This document shows, piece after piece, positions 25,062 through 36,938 of a stretch of 64,000 nucleotides of DNA. Numbering within the stretch: the stretch's first letter is position 1; each line of letters begins with the position of its first letter. Location: positions 100,477 to 164,476 of the forward strand of contig JAJEKB010001366.1 of NCBI GenBank assembly GCA_022393335.1. The letters run 5' to 3'. The position numbers and the translations under genes were made by a program. Under the pieces are notes generated by a model. The model searched no databases. It was not told where the DNA came from and saw only the letters and a list, made by a program, of their open reading frames with translations. Source of the stretch: Macrotrachela quadricornifera (taxonomy: Eukaryota > Rotifera > Eurotatoria > Philodinida > Philodinidae).

Positions 25062-25123
25062 TAAGTCAGCAGAAAATAACCATAATAAGTCGCTTCTGCC
25101 AGTTATCACCGTTTTGCCGTCCC

Positions 25124-25328
25124 CTATCAATGATAGAAAAGAAAAGAAAACAAGAAAGAATGAGAAAGAGAAAGCACTAGAAGAATAAATATGCATATAA
25201 AGTGTGTGTAAAATGTTCTGGTTTTCATTCACCATCAATAAACAGTCTGACGAAAGTGGCTTCGACCTTCAAAATGTCACAAAACTCGAAGTAATTTTTT
25301 CCAGGAGGAGTTGTTTAAAACAAATTAG
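25124..25328 (-). repeat. Right (inverted) terminal repeat of the Penelope-like element
   Basis: Inverse of the copy at 24854-25061, beginning ctatcaatgatag and ending gttgtttaaaacaaattag right at the target-site duplication. It contains cagtctgacgaaagtgg, a CUGANGA-like string of possible ribozyme relevance discussed under findings. Confidence 0.85.
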
Positions 25329-25340
25329 TCTCCATTGATC

Positions 25341-26538
25341 AAGAATAGATTTTAAAAAACTTCAATTAAATTATTTAATATCTAGAAAAGGAGTTGCTTA
25401 TAGATAAAGACATAAAAACAGTTTACTTTGAATTTATCTTCATTAACCGTTCAAGTCTGAAATTATTTTTATATAAAAAAAAGGACGGGGAACGATTGAT
25501 AGGAAAATCAACACTGTAAACTTTATTGATTCAAGACTCTAGCTATATTAACAAAGCTAAAGAGCTCAGTGAATTAAGCATTTTTTTATGTTGAAACTTG
25601 ATCTTTTAAAATAAATAATGACGAGTTCTGAAAATGATAAAGATCGAAAATGTCCCTCTCATCCTTTTTATTCTATAAAAACAATCGAGAACTCGAAGAA
25701 TTACGAAAAACCAATAATTATAGAATGTATAGACAATCGTAACGCACAAATATCCTAAACGCAAGTCTCCATCCAATTCATATCATTAAGTAACCAATAG
25801 ACCGTATTTTTTAAGGTTAATCAGATTTCAAAAACTTAAGACACGAATTCGCATCACTCCGACGGTAAAGGTTAGTGTACTCTCTATCTTCAAACGTCTT
25901 AGTAAATTATGATCACAGGAATACTATTATATTGTTGAAGAAATAATTCATTAAATCATCTGTATTAACGAGTGACCCATAACGAAAGAGATTCTTCATA
26001 TTTTCAAAAGTTTCCCTCTATTATCCTTTAGATTAAAGCATCGTTTTTTCAATCAAAATATAGCGCTTGAAATCATCTACAAAACTGTATATGATTAGAC
26101 CTCGAAACTGTATTATCACTTACCGAGCCATACTAGAAAAACAAAATATATTAAAAGATGTAGCATGAAAAGCTTTATAAATTGTATAAGACTGCTCATT
26201 TTATAGTCGCACTTTTGTTTTCAAAATGGACAAAACTTTAAGCAGTCAAATTTCGATCCTGAGGAGATAATGTCATTTTTGGTAGAATATCAATTCATTT
26301 TTTTTCTTATTTCATCTTTTGTAATTTGTTCTTTGTAAATCGTAGAGCATTTCATGCTGCATATTTTGCTTTTCTAATAGAGCGAATTAATAGTGATAAA
26401 AAATGGAATGCAAAGCACGGGCATTCATTATGCCAAACCCGTTACTTTTTACAGCTTTTTGTGTGTCGTCATTTTCATCCTTTTTCAAATATATCTAAAA
26501 CAATTTTGAGATCTAATCATATATAATTTTGTAGAGAA
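25341..26538. other. Intergenic region between two transposon remnants
   Basis: No gene or clear repeat seen. Short open frames (such as 26326-26526 on the plus strand) have no recognisable domains or splice signals. Confidence 0.55.
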
Positions 26539-27018
26539 TTTCAAGCGCTATCTTACAAATAAAAATATTGAACTAGTACAAGAGATTATCAACACTGATC
26601 CATATTCAACTTATAATGATATTATCGTTGAGACATCCCCCTCTCTCTCTCTTTCATGGTACGATAGCACGAATTATTCACGATTGTCTTAAGACAAAAA
26701 AATTACATCACGTTGGGTATTCCATCAACTAATTGATGAACAAAAGCAAGAAAGTGTTAAACTTTGTAGTGAGAATTTGACCAAATTTCGTAATGGTCAC
26801 TGACGGCTATGTGATACTATAAAGATGATGAGATGTGGTTCTACTTTGGGTAGATTGGTCACCAGTCAAGAAATGCAAGCTGGATTAGTGAAAGTGAATC
26901 ATCAACAACTATTCTTCGTCGAAGTAAATTTGAACCAAAAAATTTATTTTGTATATTCTTTAAATCAAATGGTACTATTCTTATACATGTTATCGATAAG
27001 GACGACTATTTTAAATAT
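26539..27018 (+). pseudogene. Mariner-family transposase fragment
   Basis: With frame changes and stops, the translation shows pieces typical of mariner transposases in the right order: a helix-turn-helix-like part ending in IARIIHDCLKTKKI, then SRWVFHQLIDEQKQESVKLC, a ENLTKFRNG stretch, RLCDTI with DDEMWFYF at the place of the first catalytic Asp (normally TGDE), and KFEPKNLFCIFFKSNGTILI before the region of the second Asp. It stops near IDKDDYF. The 5' end of the gene, the last catalytic Asp and any terminal repeats are missing. Old and inactive. Confidence 0.75.
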
Positions 27019-28818
27019 TTAATAAAATAAAACTTTCTCTGTCTCTTTGTCTTTATATTATTTTTAACAATCTGGGAACTTTTGGACAGACCTAAGCATA
27101 TGTGCCACCTGTTGCTTTATATCTGCAGTAAATTTTATTTATTTAAAAGTATGTATGTTTTATATACTTTTAATATACATATCAAAAAGTATAATAATAG
27201 AAAGAAAAAGAAAAAGCAATAAACAAATTATAATTATCATTCAATAAATGATCCTAAAATAACTATCTGAAAAAAGATATAAATAATATTTGCCAAATGT
27301 ATTTAATCTAACAAAAATAGATAAAATATTAAGATTAATCTTAAGAAATTTTCTTAAGTTAACGGAAAATTTTAAACTTTAAATAAATAATTTTGAGAAA
27401 TTTGTTAGATTCTACGTAACACAAATGATGTGATTATGCTTTAAGCATCATTTTTATATTTTAATAAAAGTGAAACTAATTTATCGGAAATTTATCCATT
27501 ACAATGCATTATCATAAGTTAAAATACTATTTTGCCGTTTGAATAAGATGATGTTTTTCTTCAAACAAAATAGGATTTACCATAATTCCCATATGATACA
27601 ATGCAATACTAATGGAATCTTATTCAACATTACTATGATTGAATATGACACGCATTAATAGATAAAAAAAAATGATTTAACAGTGATCAATTAGGTATTA
27701 TATCAATATTGTTTTTGTTTAGTTAAACAGAAAACACGATAAATAATATTCATAGAAAGTTGATGATTTATTCTCGATATTATTTGTTGCATTTGAAATA
27801 TTCAAAAGAGTATTACACAATATGATACTAATTACTATTCAAATAATGTACACAGATTAACAAAAAAAACCTCGACATTGCATACGATTGATTTTATTAT
27901 ATTTTTTGCTTAAATATGTTCATAAAAAAATCCTAATCAATAGCAAATTTTTTTTTGACTAAATTAATTATTAATAAATTCAATCATGTTAAGTAAATGT
28001 TCTATATTATTTATTCTTTCTAAAGTATATAAAGCATGAGTATTTTTAAAGAAATAAATAATTATATAAGAGGAAGTTAAGAATTAAAATTATTATTTGT
28101 GAATAAATATATTTCTCATATATACATTGTAAAAAAAAACCATTTTGTTTTAAGCGAACTTAAGAAGAAGAATAATAAACTGGTAAATATCGCTCGTTTT
28201 GTTTTTTGTCAGTGATCCATTTTGTATTCTTTTTTTTTCTTTTCTTTTAGATAGAAAAAATAAAAAAAAAAAACAATTGCAAATGATATTTTGTACGTAT
28301 ACTATCTGAATAAAAATGCATGATTAACATTTATTCAAGAACTTAATCCAAAAAAAGAAGAATCAATTAATTAAAACAAAAAAGAAAAATATTTTATTTT
28401 ATTATTTAATAACTTCATAGATCTAATAGAACCTTCTAAAAGATATTAAATTCTAAAAATCAATATTTGATCAAACATATTTATAGATAATAAATCAATC
28501 TAAAATAAATATCACATATATACGAAAAGAATCAATATAAAATAAAAAATTGTATTTGTCAAAATGACTTTTATATGTGAAGAAAAAAAAAAAAAGAAGA
28601 ATATTAGTCGTTCGATTTAGCCTTAAGAGAGATAAGAAAAAAAAGTGTGCAGCTGGTTATACAGGTAAAATATTGATTGCAATAGGCATAAAATAGTAAA
28701 TATATTCCTTTCTTTTTTTTTTTTTCGTTCGGTTAACAGCTATGCTTCATCGAGTTTGATTCTACTTGTAATGAGGAATACATACATTACATCTAGTCAC
28801 GTATTATAAGTTGAAATT
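27019..28818. other. Intergenic region upstream of the ATPase gene
   Basis: About 1.8 kb of very AT-rich sequence. No gene. A donor-like cag/gtaaaa at about 28663 and the general context suggest the last 200 bases may include a 5' UTR exon or promoter of the downstream P-type ATPase. Confidence 0.55.
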
Positions 28819-31800
28819 ATGGTATAAACATTGTATTATTTTTTTTGTTTTTTTTAAATTAAATATTTATTTAAATATTTTTAGTTTCGCGATAGAAAAC
28901 CAGCAGCACGAACTAATTTAGAAGCACTAAAACATGAAATTGATATAGTTCGTTTTAAATATAATTATTTTTATTTTATTATTATTATTATTTTTTTTTA
29001 AGGATGAACATAAAGTTCCAATAGGTGAAATTTATCGACGATATGGAACAAATCCTGCTATGGTTATTCAAATTTTTATTTTATTTTAATAATTTTTTGT
29101 TTTGTTTTATTTTAAAGGGTCTTTCAGAAGATCGAGCAGCTGTTCTTCTTGAACGAGATGGTCCAAATGATTTAACACCAGCTCGTACAACTCCTGAAAT
29201 AGTTCGATTAGCAAAAAATATGTTTGGTGGTTTTGCAATGTTATTATGGATGGGTGCTTTCCTTTGTTTTATTGCACATTTTCTTGAATTATATACATTA
29301 GAAGATCCCCAATATGATAATGTATGTAATTTATCTTTAACAACAAAAAAATTTTATGTATTTAATTTTAATAGATGTATTTAGGAATAGCATTAGCTAG
29401 TGTTATTATAATAACTGGATTTTTTTCTTATCATCAACAAGCTAAAAGTTCAAAAATAATGGAATCATTTAAATATTTGGTCCCACAGGCAGGTATTATT
29501 TTAAATAAAATAATACAAATAAATTTTTGTTTTTATTTTTTTTTAGCAAGCATGTGTTGTACGACATGGAAGATCTCGAAATATAAATCCAGAAAAAATT
29601 GTTGTTGGAGGTTTGTTTTAATTATATTTAATAAAAAATAATGAAATAAAATTCTATTAGATATTGTTGAAATTCGTCGTGGTGATCGTATTCCAGCTGA
29701 TATTCGTATAATTCGTGCACATGGTCTTAAAGTAGATAATTCATCATTAACAGGTGAATCTGAGCCACAATCTCGTGGAATTGAATATACAAATGAAGAT
29801 CCATTAGAAACAAGAAATTTAGCTTATTTTGGTACATTTGCTGTTGAAGGTTATTTTATTTATTTTTAATTTTATTTTATAATTAAATTAAAATATAGGT
29901 TCATGTATTGGAGTTGTTATTCGTACAGGTGATAAAACATTTATTGGACGAATTGCTAATTTAACAGCTGGTTTGTTTGTTTTTTTTTTATTAAAGAAAA
30001 GAATATTATTTTTAATATAAAATAAATTTTACTAGGTGTTCAACGTGGTAATACTCCATTAGCACTTGAAATAGATTATTTTATTCGTATAATAACAATA
30101 ATTGCTGTTGTTGTTGGTGTTATGTTTTGTATAGGTTCACTTTTTCTTGGTTATACATATGTTGAAGCCGTTGTTTTTCTTATTAGTATTATTGTTGCTC
30201 AAGTACCTGAAGGTAATTTATTAAAATTGTTAAAAATTTATTGAATTGAATGTTTATTCTTTTTTTTTTTTTGTTTAAAAGGTCTTCTAGCGACTGTAAC
30301 TGTAAGTAAATTTAATTAAAAAAAAAGAAATATTTCTAATTAAAAATTTTCAAGGTTTGTTTAACATTAACTGCTCAAAGAATGGCACGAAGAAATTGTT
30401 TTGTAAAAAATTTAGAAGCTATTGAAACACTTGGTTCAACAACAGTTATTTGTGCTGATAAAACAGGAACATTAACACAAAATCAAATGACTGTTGCACA
30501 TATTTGGTTTGATAATCATATTATTGATGCTGATATTGTTGCTTTTCAAACACGTATTTAAAAGAAAAAAACATAAATTTTTTTTTAATTTTTTCTTTTG
30601 AATAATTTAGAATCAAATTATACAAAATTTTCTCAATGTTGGAAAGCATTAACACGAAGTGCTATGTTATGTAATTCAGCTACATTTAAAGATGATCTAG
30701 ATAATTTATCCAAACCAATTTTTCTTCGACAATGTGATGGTGATGCAAGTGAAACAGCAATACTTAAATGTATGGAAGCTGTTGTATGTTATTAAATTAA
30801 ATTTTTATTTCTAAAAACTTTAAATAAAAAAATATTTAGATGAATGGTGTAGAAAATTATCGTTTAAATAATCCAAAAATTTGTGAAGTACAATTTTCAT
30901 CATCAAATCGTTATCAATTTTCAATACATACAACAGATGATCATGATGATAGATATTTACTTGTAATGAAAGGTGCACCAGAAAAAATTCTTAAAAATTG
31001 TTCAACTATATTTATTGATGGTTGTGAAATTGAATTTAATGATTTTTGGAAAAAACAATATGAAAAAGCATTTACAGAATTATGTAATTTTGGTGAACGT
31101 GTTATTGCATTTGCTGATTATCGTTTACCATTAGATCAATATCCACCTGGTTTTCCATTTGATTGTGATACAATTAATTTTCATGTTAATCCATATTTTG
31201 AAAATTATAATTTTCCAACAAATGGTCTTAGATTTTTAGGTTTAATTTCATTAATTGATCCACCACGTGTTAATGTTGCAGAAGCTGTTAAAAAATGTCG
31301 TACAGCTGGTATACGTTTATTTATGGTTACAGGAGATCATCCATTAACAGCTGCTGCTATTGCACGTGCAACTGGAATTTTAACAGATCATAAACCAACA
31401 GAAGAACTTATAGAAGATGTTTATAGTAAAAATAGTCGATCATGTGTTCTTCATGGAAATTTTTTAAAAACAATGAGTAAAGAACAATTAGATGATATTA
31501 TTAAATATCATAAAGAAATTGTTTTTGCACGAACAAGTCCACAACAAAAATTAATTATTGTTGAAAGTTGTCAAAGATTAGGTGAAATTGTTGCTGTTAC
31601 CGGTGATGGTGTTAATGATTCTCCAGCATTAAAAAAAGCTGATATTGGTATTGCTATGGGTATAACAGGATCAGATGTTAGTAAACAAGCATCGGATATG
31701 ATTTTACTTGATGATAATTTTGCATCAATTATAACTGGAATTGAACAAGGAAGAATTATATTTGATAATTTAAAAAAATCTATTTGTTATACATTATCAT

Positions 31801-32800
31801 CAAAAATTCCTGAATTAGCACCTTTTCTTTTTTATATGATTTTTCAAATACCTTTACCACTTGGTAAATTTTTTTTCTTTTAAATTTAATTAAAATTTTG
31901 AAAACTTCTTTTTTTTTTTAGGTACAATTGCAATATTATGTATTGATTTAGGTACAGATATGTTACCAGCTATATCATTAGCATATGAAAAAGCAGAATC
32001 AGATATAATGCAACGACCACCAAGAGATGCTAAACGAGAACATCTTGCAACAGATCGGTATTGTTTTCTAATTAATTATTTCGTATTGATTTTTTTTTGT
32101 TTTTCGTAGACTAATTTCGATGAGTTATGGTCAATTGGGTATGATTCAAGCTGGTGGAGGATTTTTTGTTTATAGTATTGTTATGGCTGAAAATGGTTTT
32201 CTTCCATCGAGATTATTAGGATTAAGAAAATCATGGGATTCAAGATTAATTAATGATCTAGAAGATTCTTATGGACAAGAATGGGTTAAATTTTTATATT
32301 TACATATAATTAAATAAGTAATTCTTTTATTTTATTTAGACTTATGAACAACGAAAAGCATTGGAAGATACTTGTCATACGGCTTTCTTTGTAACTGTAG
32401 TTATTGTTCAATGGACTGTTTTATTATGTTGTAAATCTCGACGAAATTCTCTTTTTCAACAAGGAATGTCGTATGTCATTTTTATTTATTAAATATATGA
32501 ATTCTATTTGATTTTTTGTTTTGAAGAAATCAAGTTCTTAATCTAAGTATTATATTTGAAACTATGCTTGCTCTTATTATTTCTTATACACCATATATTA
32601 ATCGTGGTCTAATGATGTATCCATTGAAGTAAGTTTATTTTAATGAATTATTATATTTGATTAAATTTTTTTCTTTCAGATTACATTGGTGGTTTTTACC
32701 ATTACCATTTACTTTGCTTGTTTTTATTTATGATGAATGGCGAAAATGGACAATTAGAAAATTTCCTGGTTCGATTATCGATCAAGAAACTTCTTATTAA
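28819..32800 (+). CDS. Na+/K+-ATPase alpha-subunit-like P-type pump, divergent
   Basis: Eighteen coding exons; the first is the ATG alone (28819-28821). The rest are 28885-28947, 29003-29062, 29118-29321, 29375-29488, 29547-29610, 29661-29849, 29899-29970, 30036-30212, 30282-30301 (20 bp), 30355-30553, 30611-30783, 30840-31863, 31922-32057, 32110-32284, 32340-32470, 32527-32628, 32680-32800. Total 1008 residues, close to the usual ~1020. Landmarks: LTGESEP, phosphorylation site [11 protein letters not shown] (Asp357), [44 protein letters not shown] and a C-terminus [12 protein letters not shown] like the ETYY end of Na,K pumps. Cation-site differences from the family consensus: VAQVPEG for VANVPEG in M4, SSKIPE for TSNIPE in M5 (Lys768 for the ligand Asn), QWTVL for QWADL in M8 (Val918 for the site III Asp). 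The M4 Glu315, M5 Glu771 and both M6 aspartates remain. The splice after 29488 uses a GC donor. Alternative: an H,K-ATPase-like or otherwise specialised paralogue. Confidence 0.93.
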
Positions 32801-35800
32801 TATAATATTTTTTATCTTGAACTATTTTACTTAGAATGCTATTTTAGCTTGATAAATGAGCGATTAGAATTACATTTTTCTCTTCAGTGTTGAATAAAAA
32901 AAAAAACTATTTTGCATGTTTGTTATATTTTAATCCAATCATTGGTATTAATTAAGAATAAAAAACAAAACAAAATAAAATAAAATTGGTTGTTTCATAA
33001 AAATTTCTAAATATCAACTAAAAAATATAGAGAAAGATCTTGAAAGTATTGTCATACAATCAAAATATTTTATCTTTTAGTTATAAATCATTATTTTATA
33101 TCCTTCAACAATCATTTAACGAGACCATTTACTTATCATTGAAAACTAATATAAATATTGACATTTTCAAAGAGTGTACTCACTCTGTATATAAGAGACT
33201 GCACAGAGTTAATGTATATGTTACGGGCATAGTTAGAATTCATCCAGACGAAATCAGAATATTATTTTAATGACTTATGCATCTTATAGAAATAATTGGT
33301 TTTGTAGAAAAAAAATTTAGTACCAAGGGTTTGGTACTAAATCATTTCACGAATCCAATCAAAAGGTTCTGGAGAGACGCTTTTCTGTTAAACCTTTATG
33401 ATAGATTGAAATAAAATGTTTCATACATAATAATTTGCACAAAACCTGTTTTTTAATCATTCAACCATCCACTAATTTAGTTTAAATTCAAACTCATTGA
33501 TGATTTTCAGATTGAAACCAATCTATAATGGAAGAATAAATAGATTTAGACCATTTTATAAGAGCAGACTCACTCTATAACTTCGGTATTTGAATGAACC
33601 TGTAGGGGAAATGTAAACAGTTTTATTTTATTTAATAAGAGTAAACTTATCGTCTGATTTTGAAGTTTGAATTAATCCATCATAGAAAAATTAATATTAG
33701 TTGTTTTATATAATGAAACTTACCCATTCGATGTTTGGATAAATCTACTTAGGACAGTTCAAAAGTAGTGAGAGTGACACTTGAATACTGTATATTGAGT
33801 TTTGAGAAACTTTCTTTTTATATAGTCTAATAGAGAAAAGAATGCTCCATTTTTCTATACTATTTGATCATACTTCAACTAATATCATAATAATAAAATC
33901 TGGCAATTGCTCAAGTCACAAGAATGAGCACACTGGAGAATTTTTAGAATGACTCGAGCAACATTGTTTTGTCCTAATAATAGTGGGGAAAATAACTTCC
34001 TAAAGTCTGATTAGTTGATAACTTTATGACAGAGAAGAAATGAGCAATGAAGAAATACAATTGCGATTCAAGGTAGATCTAACAAGTGTTACGTAGCGGA
34101 ATCATATGTGAACATAAAATTTCAACGTGCTCTCCTCTTTCACACCTTTTTCAACATTGTTGCATTTGTCTCCTGCATACTCTCTATAGCATCCCGCCGC
34201 TTTTATCATTATCAATGATTCATATATATACGCTTCGATATTATATGGTGTGTATTGTGCGCATCAGTGAAATAAATATACATACTCTAAATGCTTCAGT
34301 GCAATTATACAAGTTAGCATAGGACGAACATGCAATAATAACTAATAGGCAGAGATCAACGATAAATCGTAACGTGGTTCAGCACAAAAAAAGAGAATGC
34401 TTGAGAAAGTATGATATTCATATAGAAAAAATAAACTTTCAAGGTGAGGTATATGCGTATTTTGTAAGAGCCATTCAGTAGATCAGCAAAATAATACATA
34501 TAGAAACGAACAAAAAAAAAGTACGAATACTAAACACATAAGTTGCTTTTTTATCCATTTTTTTCTATCCTCTGTTGCTTATACAAACCACCTCTTCATA
34601 ATTTTGCAAATATTTCAGGCTATTAATACGTAGAACGAATCGAATAGAGTAAGTAAATCGGCTCTTAAACAAGACCTTCAACTTTTAACTGCTTTTCCAA
34701 GCGATGAAAAACTTCGAGAAGCACTTTTCAAATTCAGTTACTTCTCCAAGACGTAGTGCCCCATAAACCGATTGAAATTAGCAGATATTGAACATTAAAT
34801 TTCAGAAAAAGTATAAGTACCGAGAATACATCCTATCCTCTGACGTTAAACATTGCAGAATCCGTTTCGCCCGGTTCAGGGATTTTGCCTCATTCTCATC
34901 CTCAGTTTGCTCTATGCAGTTAAAAATAAATATCTGAAATCAGTGAGTAATTCCCGGAATTGTGTAGCGGTATTGAATTCAATAAACAGTGATGATATAT
35001 AGAAATTAATGAACGACATTGTAATTTCGGAATTCGACTGAACTCCTAGGAATATCCTTGAATTTCATCGCGCATCGAGTTAATCTAAGAATTTTTCGAA
35101 ATTGAGACTCTATTGAATTGTCGGGAATCCAAAATTACTGTAATTGATTCCGAGGGCGGAACTGATTCTGGAATATTCAACATCGCGGAATGGGATGACT
35201 CCTCGAAATATCTGTAGTTTTTGCAAAATGAAAGTAGTTGTACTTATATATATTCTATACCTGTAAATTGCAATGAAACGTCTAGGTAGACAAGAAGAAG
35301 CGCTTATGTATCCATCCTTAAAATACTCTCTTCGACACTTGACATAAATAATTAAAGAAGTCTATAAATGGAAACCTTTTTTTTAGATATATATATATAT
35401 ATATAAAATATTCGAATTCGGAAACATATGATAAATAAGATAAAGCCGATCATTGACTGAAAACAATAAATAAAAGCCTATACATCTCCTCTAAGACAGA
35501 GTTATAACCGATCCGGTAGGATTGGATCGGTTGAACTAGTTAGTCCGACCGGTTTTCGCCAGTTTTGCTGATTTAAAAAATTTTTCTGTATTTATAACTT
35601 TCTCTGTTGAATTATGTCGAGAACGAATTTGAATATGTCTATCTAAAAAAGCGAACAACGACGTTTCAGAAACTATCAGTCTTTTGTTTGTATATTTATT
35701 TATCTCTGTCTATTTGTTGAAACAAACTAAATTTCAATATGAACAAAACACAATCAAATTATGTTAATGAAAATTTATTTTCAAATATAGCTTGATCTTT

Positions 35801-35868
35801 CAAACATTTTTATTATTAAAAATACGATGGGAAATAGCATTGATACATAAAGTGTTTCATTTCGCTTA
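32801..35868. other. Intergenic region, 3 kb
   Basis: AATAAA near 32893 belongs to the ATPase 3' UTR. Small perfect palindromes are seen, such as atttagtacca/tggtactaaat at about 33317-33344 and an aaccgatcc/ggatcggtt pair at about 35507-35531. From ~34600 onward the sequence becomes less AT-rich, but I found no gene on either strand; an (AT)n run lies at ~35388-35405. Confidence 0.55.
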
Positions 35869-36497
35869 CAGCACTGGCCAAAAGTATATGGACAAGATAT
35901 TTTTGATTTTTTTTACTATACTATACATTTATCTCCAACCCGAATGGCAATTTTGATAGGCAATCAAGAACTCAATCATGAATACGATATATCATATTTT
36001 TATAGATAAATTAAGAGCTAAAAATTCTTAAAAAACAAAAATCAACAGTTTTCAAGTCCCAAAAGCATTTGTCAGAGCCATTTTTTAAAAGTGCCATCTA
36101 ATAGAACCAAAAATTCTGAGCTAATGAAGGGACGCCGCGTTTTCTACGATCTCCTCGTGCAAATTTTTAAAAGAACAACGAAACAGTGAAATTTTTCATT
36201 TTTTGTAATGCTATAAAGTTTTCTAGTAAAGGCTGTAGAAAATGCGGGAACTCTTCATTTTGCTCAGAATTTGGCACTTTATAAAAATGACGTCGATCAA
36301 TAATTCTAAGACTTGAAAATTGTCGACTTTTGTTTTTTAAGAATTTTTAGCTCTTTATTCATCTACAAAAAATATGATTTATCGTGTTCAGCATAGAGCT
36401 TTTGATTGTTTATTTAAATCATCATTCGGATTTGAAATAATTGTGTAATATAGTAAAAAAGAAATCAAAAATACCTTGTCCTTATATTTTTAGTGAG
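35869..36497. mobile_element. Tc1/mariner-type foldback element (non-autonomous)
   Basis: A 629-bp near-palindrome with TA on both sides (35867-35868 and 36498-36499), as expected from a Tc1/mariner insertion. The left tip, cagcactggccaaaagtata, has the CACTGGCCAAAAGT form usual in Tc1-like inverted repeats; the right tip is its diverged inverse. The arms, about 300 bases each and meeting near 36180, share landmarks such as gagctaaaaattcttaaaaa and its complement near 36340. There is no transposase frame. It ends 441 bases before the terpene synthase start codon. Confidence 0.8.
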
Positions 36498-36938
36498 TAT
36501 TGTATAGAAAACATTAACAGAATGTGTTAGTGGAAGTTTGTTTTCGACATTTTTTGTAAAGCTTTTTACGGCGCATCTTTTAATAGAAATATCAAGCTTT
36601 TTCATCATGTACCGATAGCGAAACATGCATAAAATAGAAAGTATGGAAAGATTTTGGGACATCCGGTATATGAGATCAAGTTGAAGTTTTGAAGCGAACT
36701 GTAGGAACGAAATATGCATGGGAAAAGTAAATATGCTTATCAACTGTTAAATATGATCGAAAAAGCGTATACATCTGAATAGTTACTTTCACTATCCTGT
36801 TGTAACTAATTAATTGGAACTGATAATATTCACTGGGGCTTGCCTTTCCCTAGATTGATTACTATTTTGCCATATAATCAAATATCGAATAGCATACTCA
36901 TTTATTATGATCTATAAATTCTAGTTTCAACGAATAAA

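Larger units (their letters stand above)
22255..25340 (-). mobile_element. Penelope-like retroelement with target-site duplication
   Basis: An element of about 3.06 kb flanked by the identical 12-mer TCTCCATTGATC at 22255-22266 and 25329-25340, a good target-site duplication. Inside are a left terminal repeat (22267-22456), a second copy in the same orientation (24854-25061) and a third in inverted orientation ending exactly at the right flank (25124-25328). Between them, on the minus strand, lie decayed reverse transcriptase and GIY-YIG endonuclease reading frames. Mixed direct and inverted terminal repeats, variable-length target duplications and RT plus GIY-YIG are the marks of endonuclease-bearing Penelope-like elements, as opposed to the endonuclease-less Athena type that bdelloid rotifers also carry. 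Confidence 0.88.

Noticed and set aside
34086..34322. 78-codon frame rich in Cys, His and Leu
   Set aside because: Composition looks like random translation; no family pattern, no neighbours to splice with.
36465..36743. 92-codon minus-strand frame next to the Tc1-like palindrome
   Set aside because: Overlaps the element's terminus, has no transposase motif, and looks like chance.
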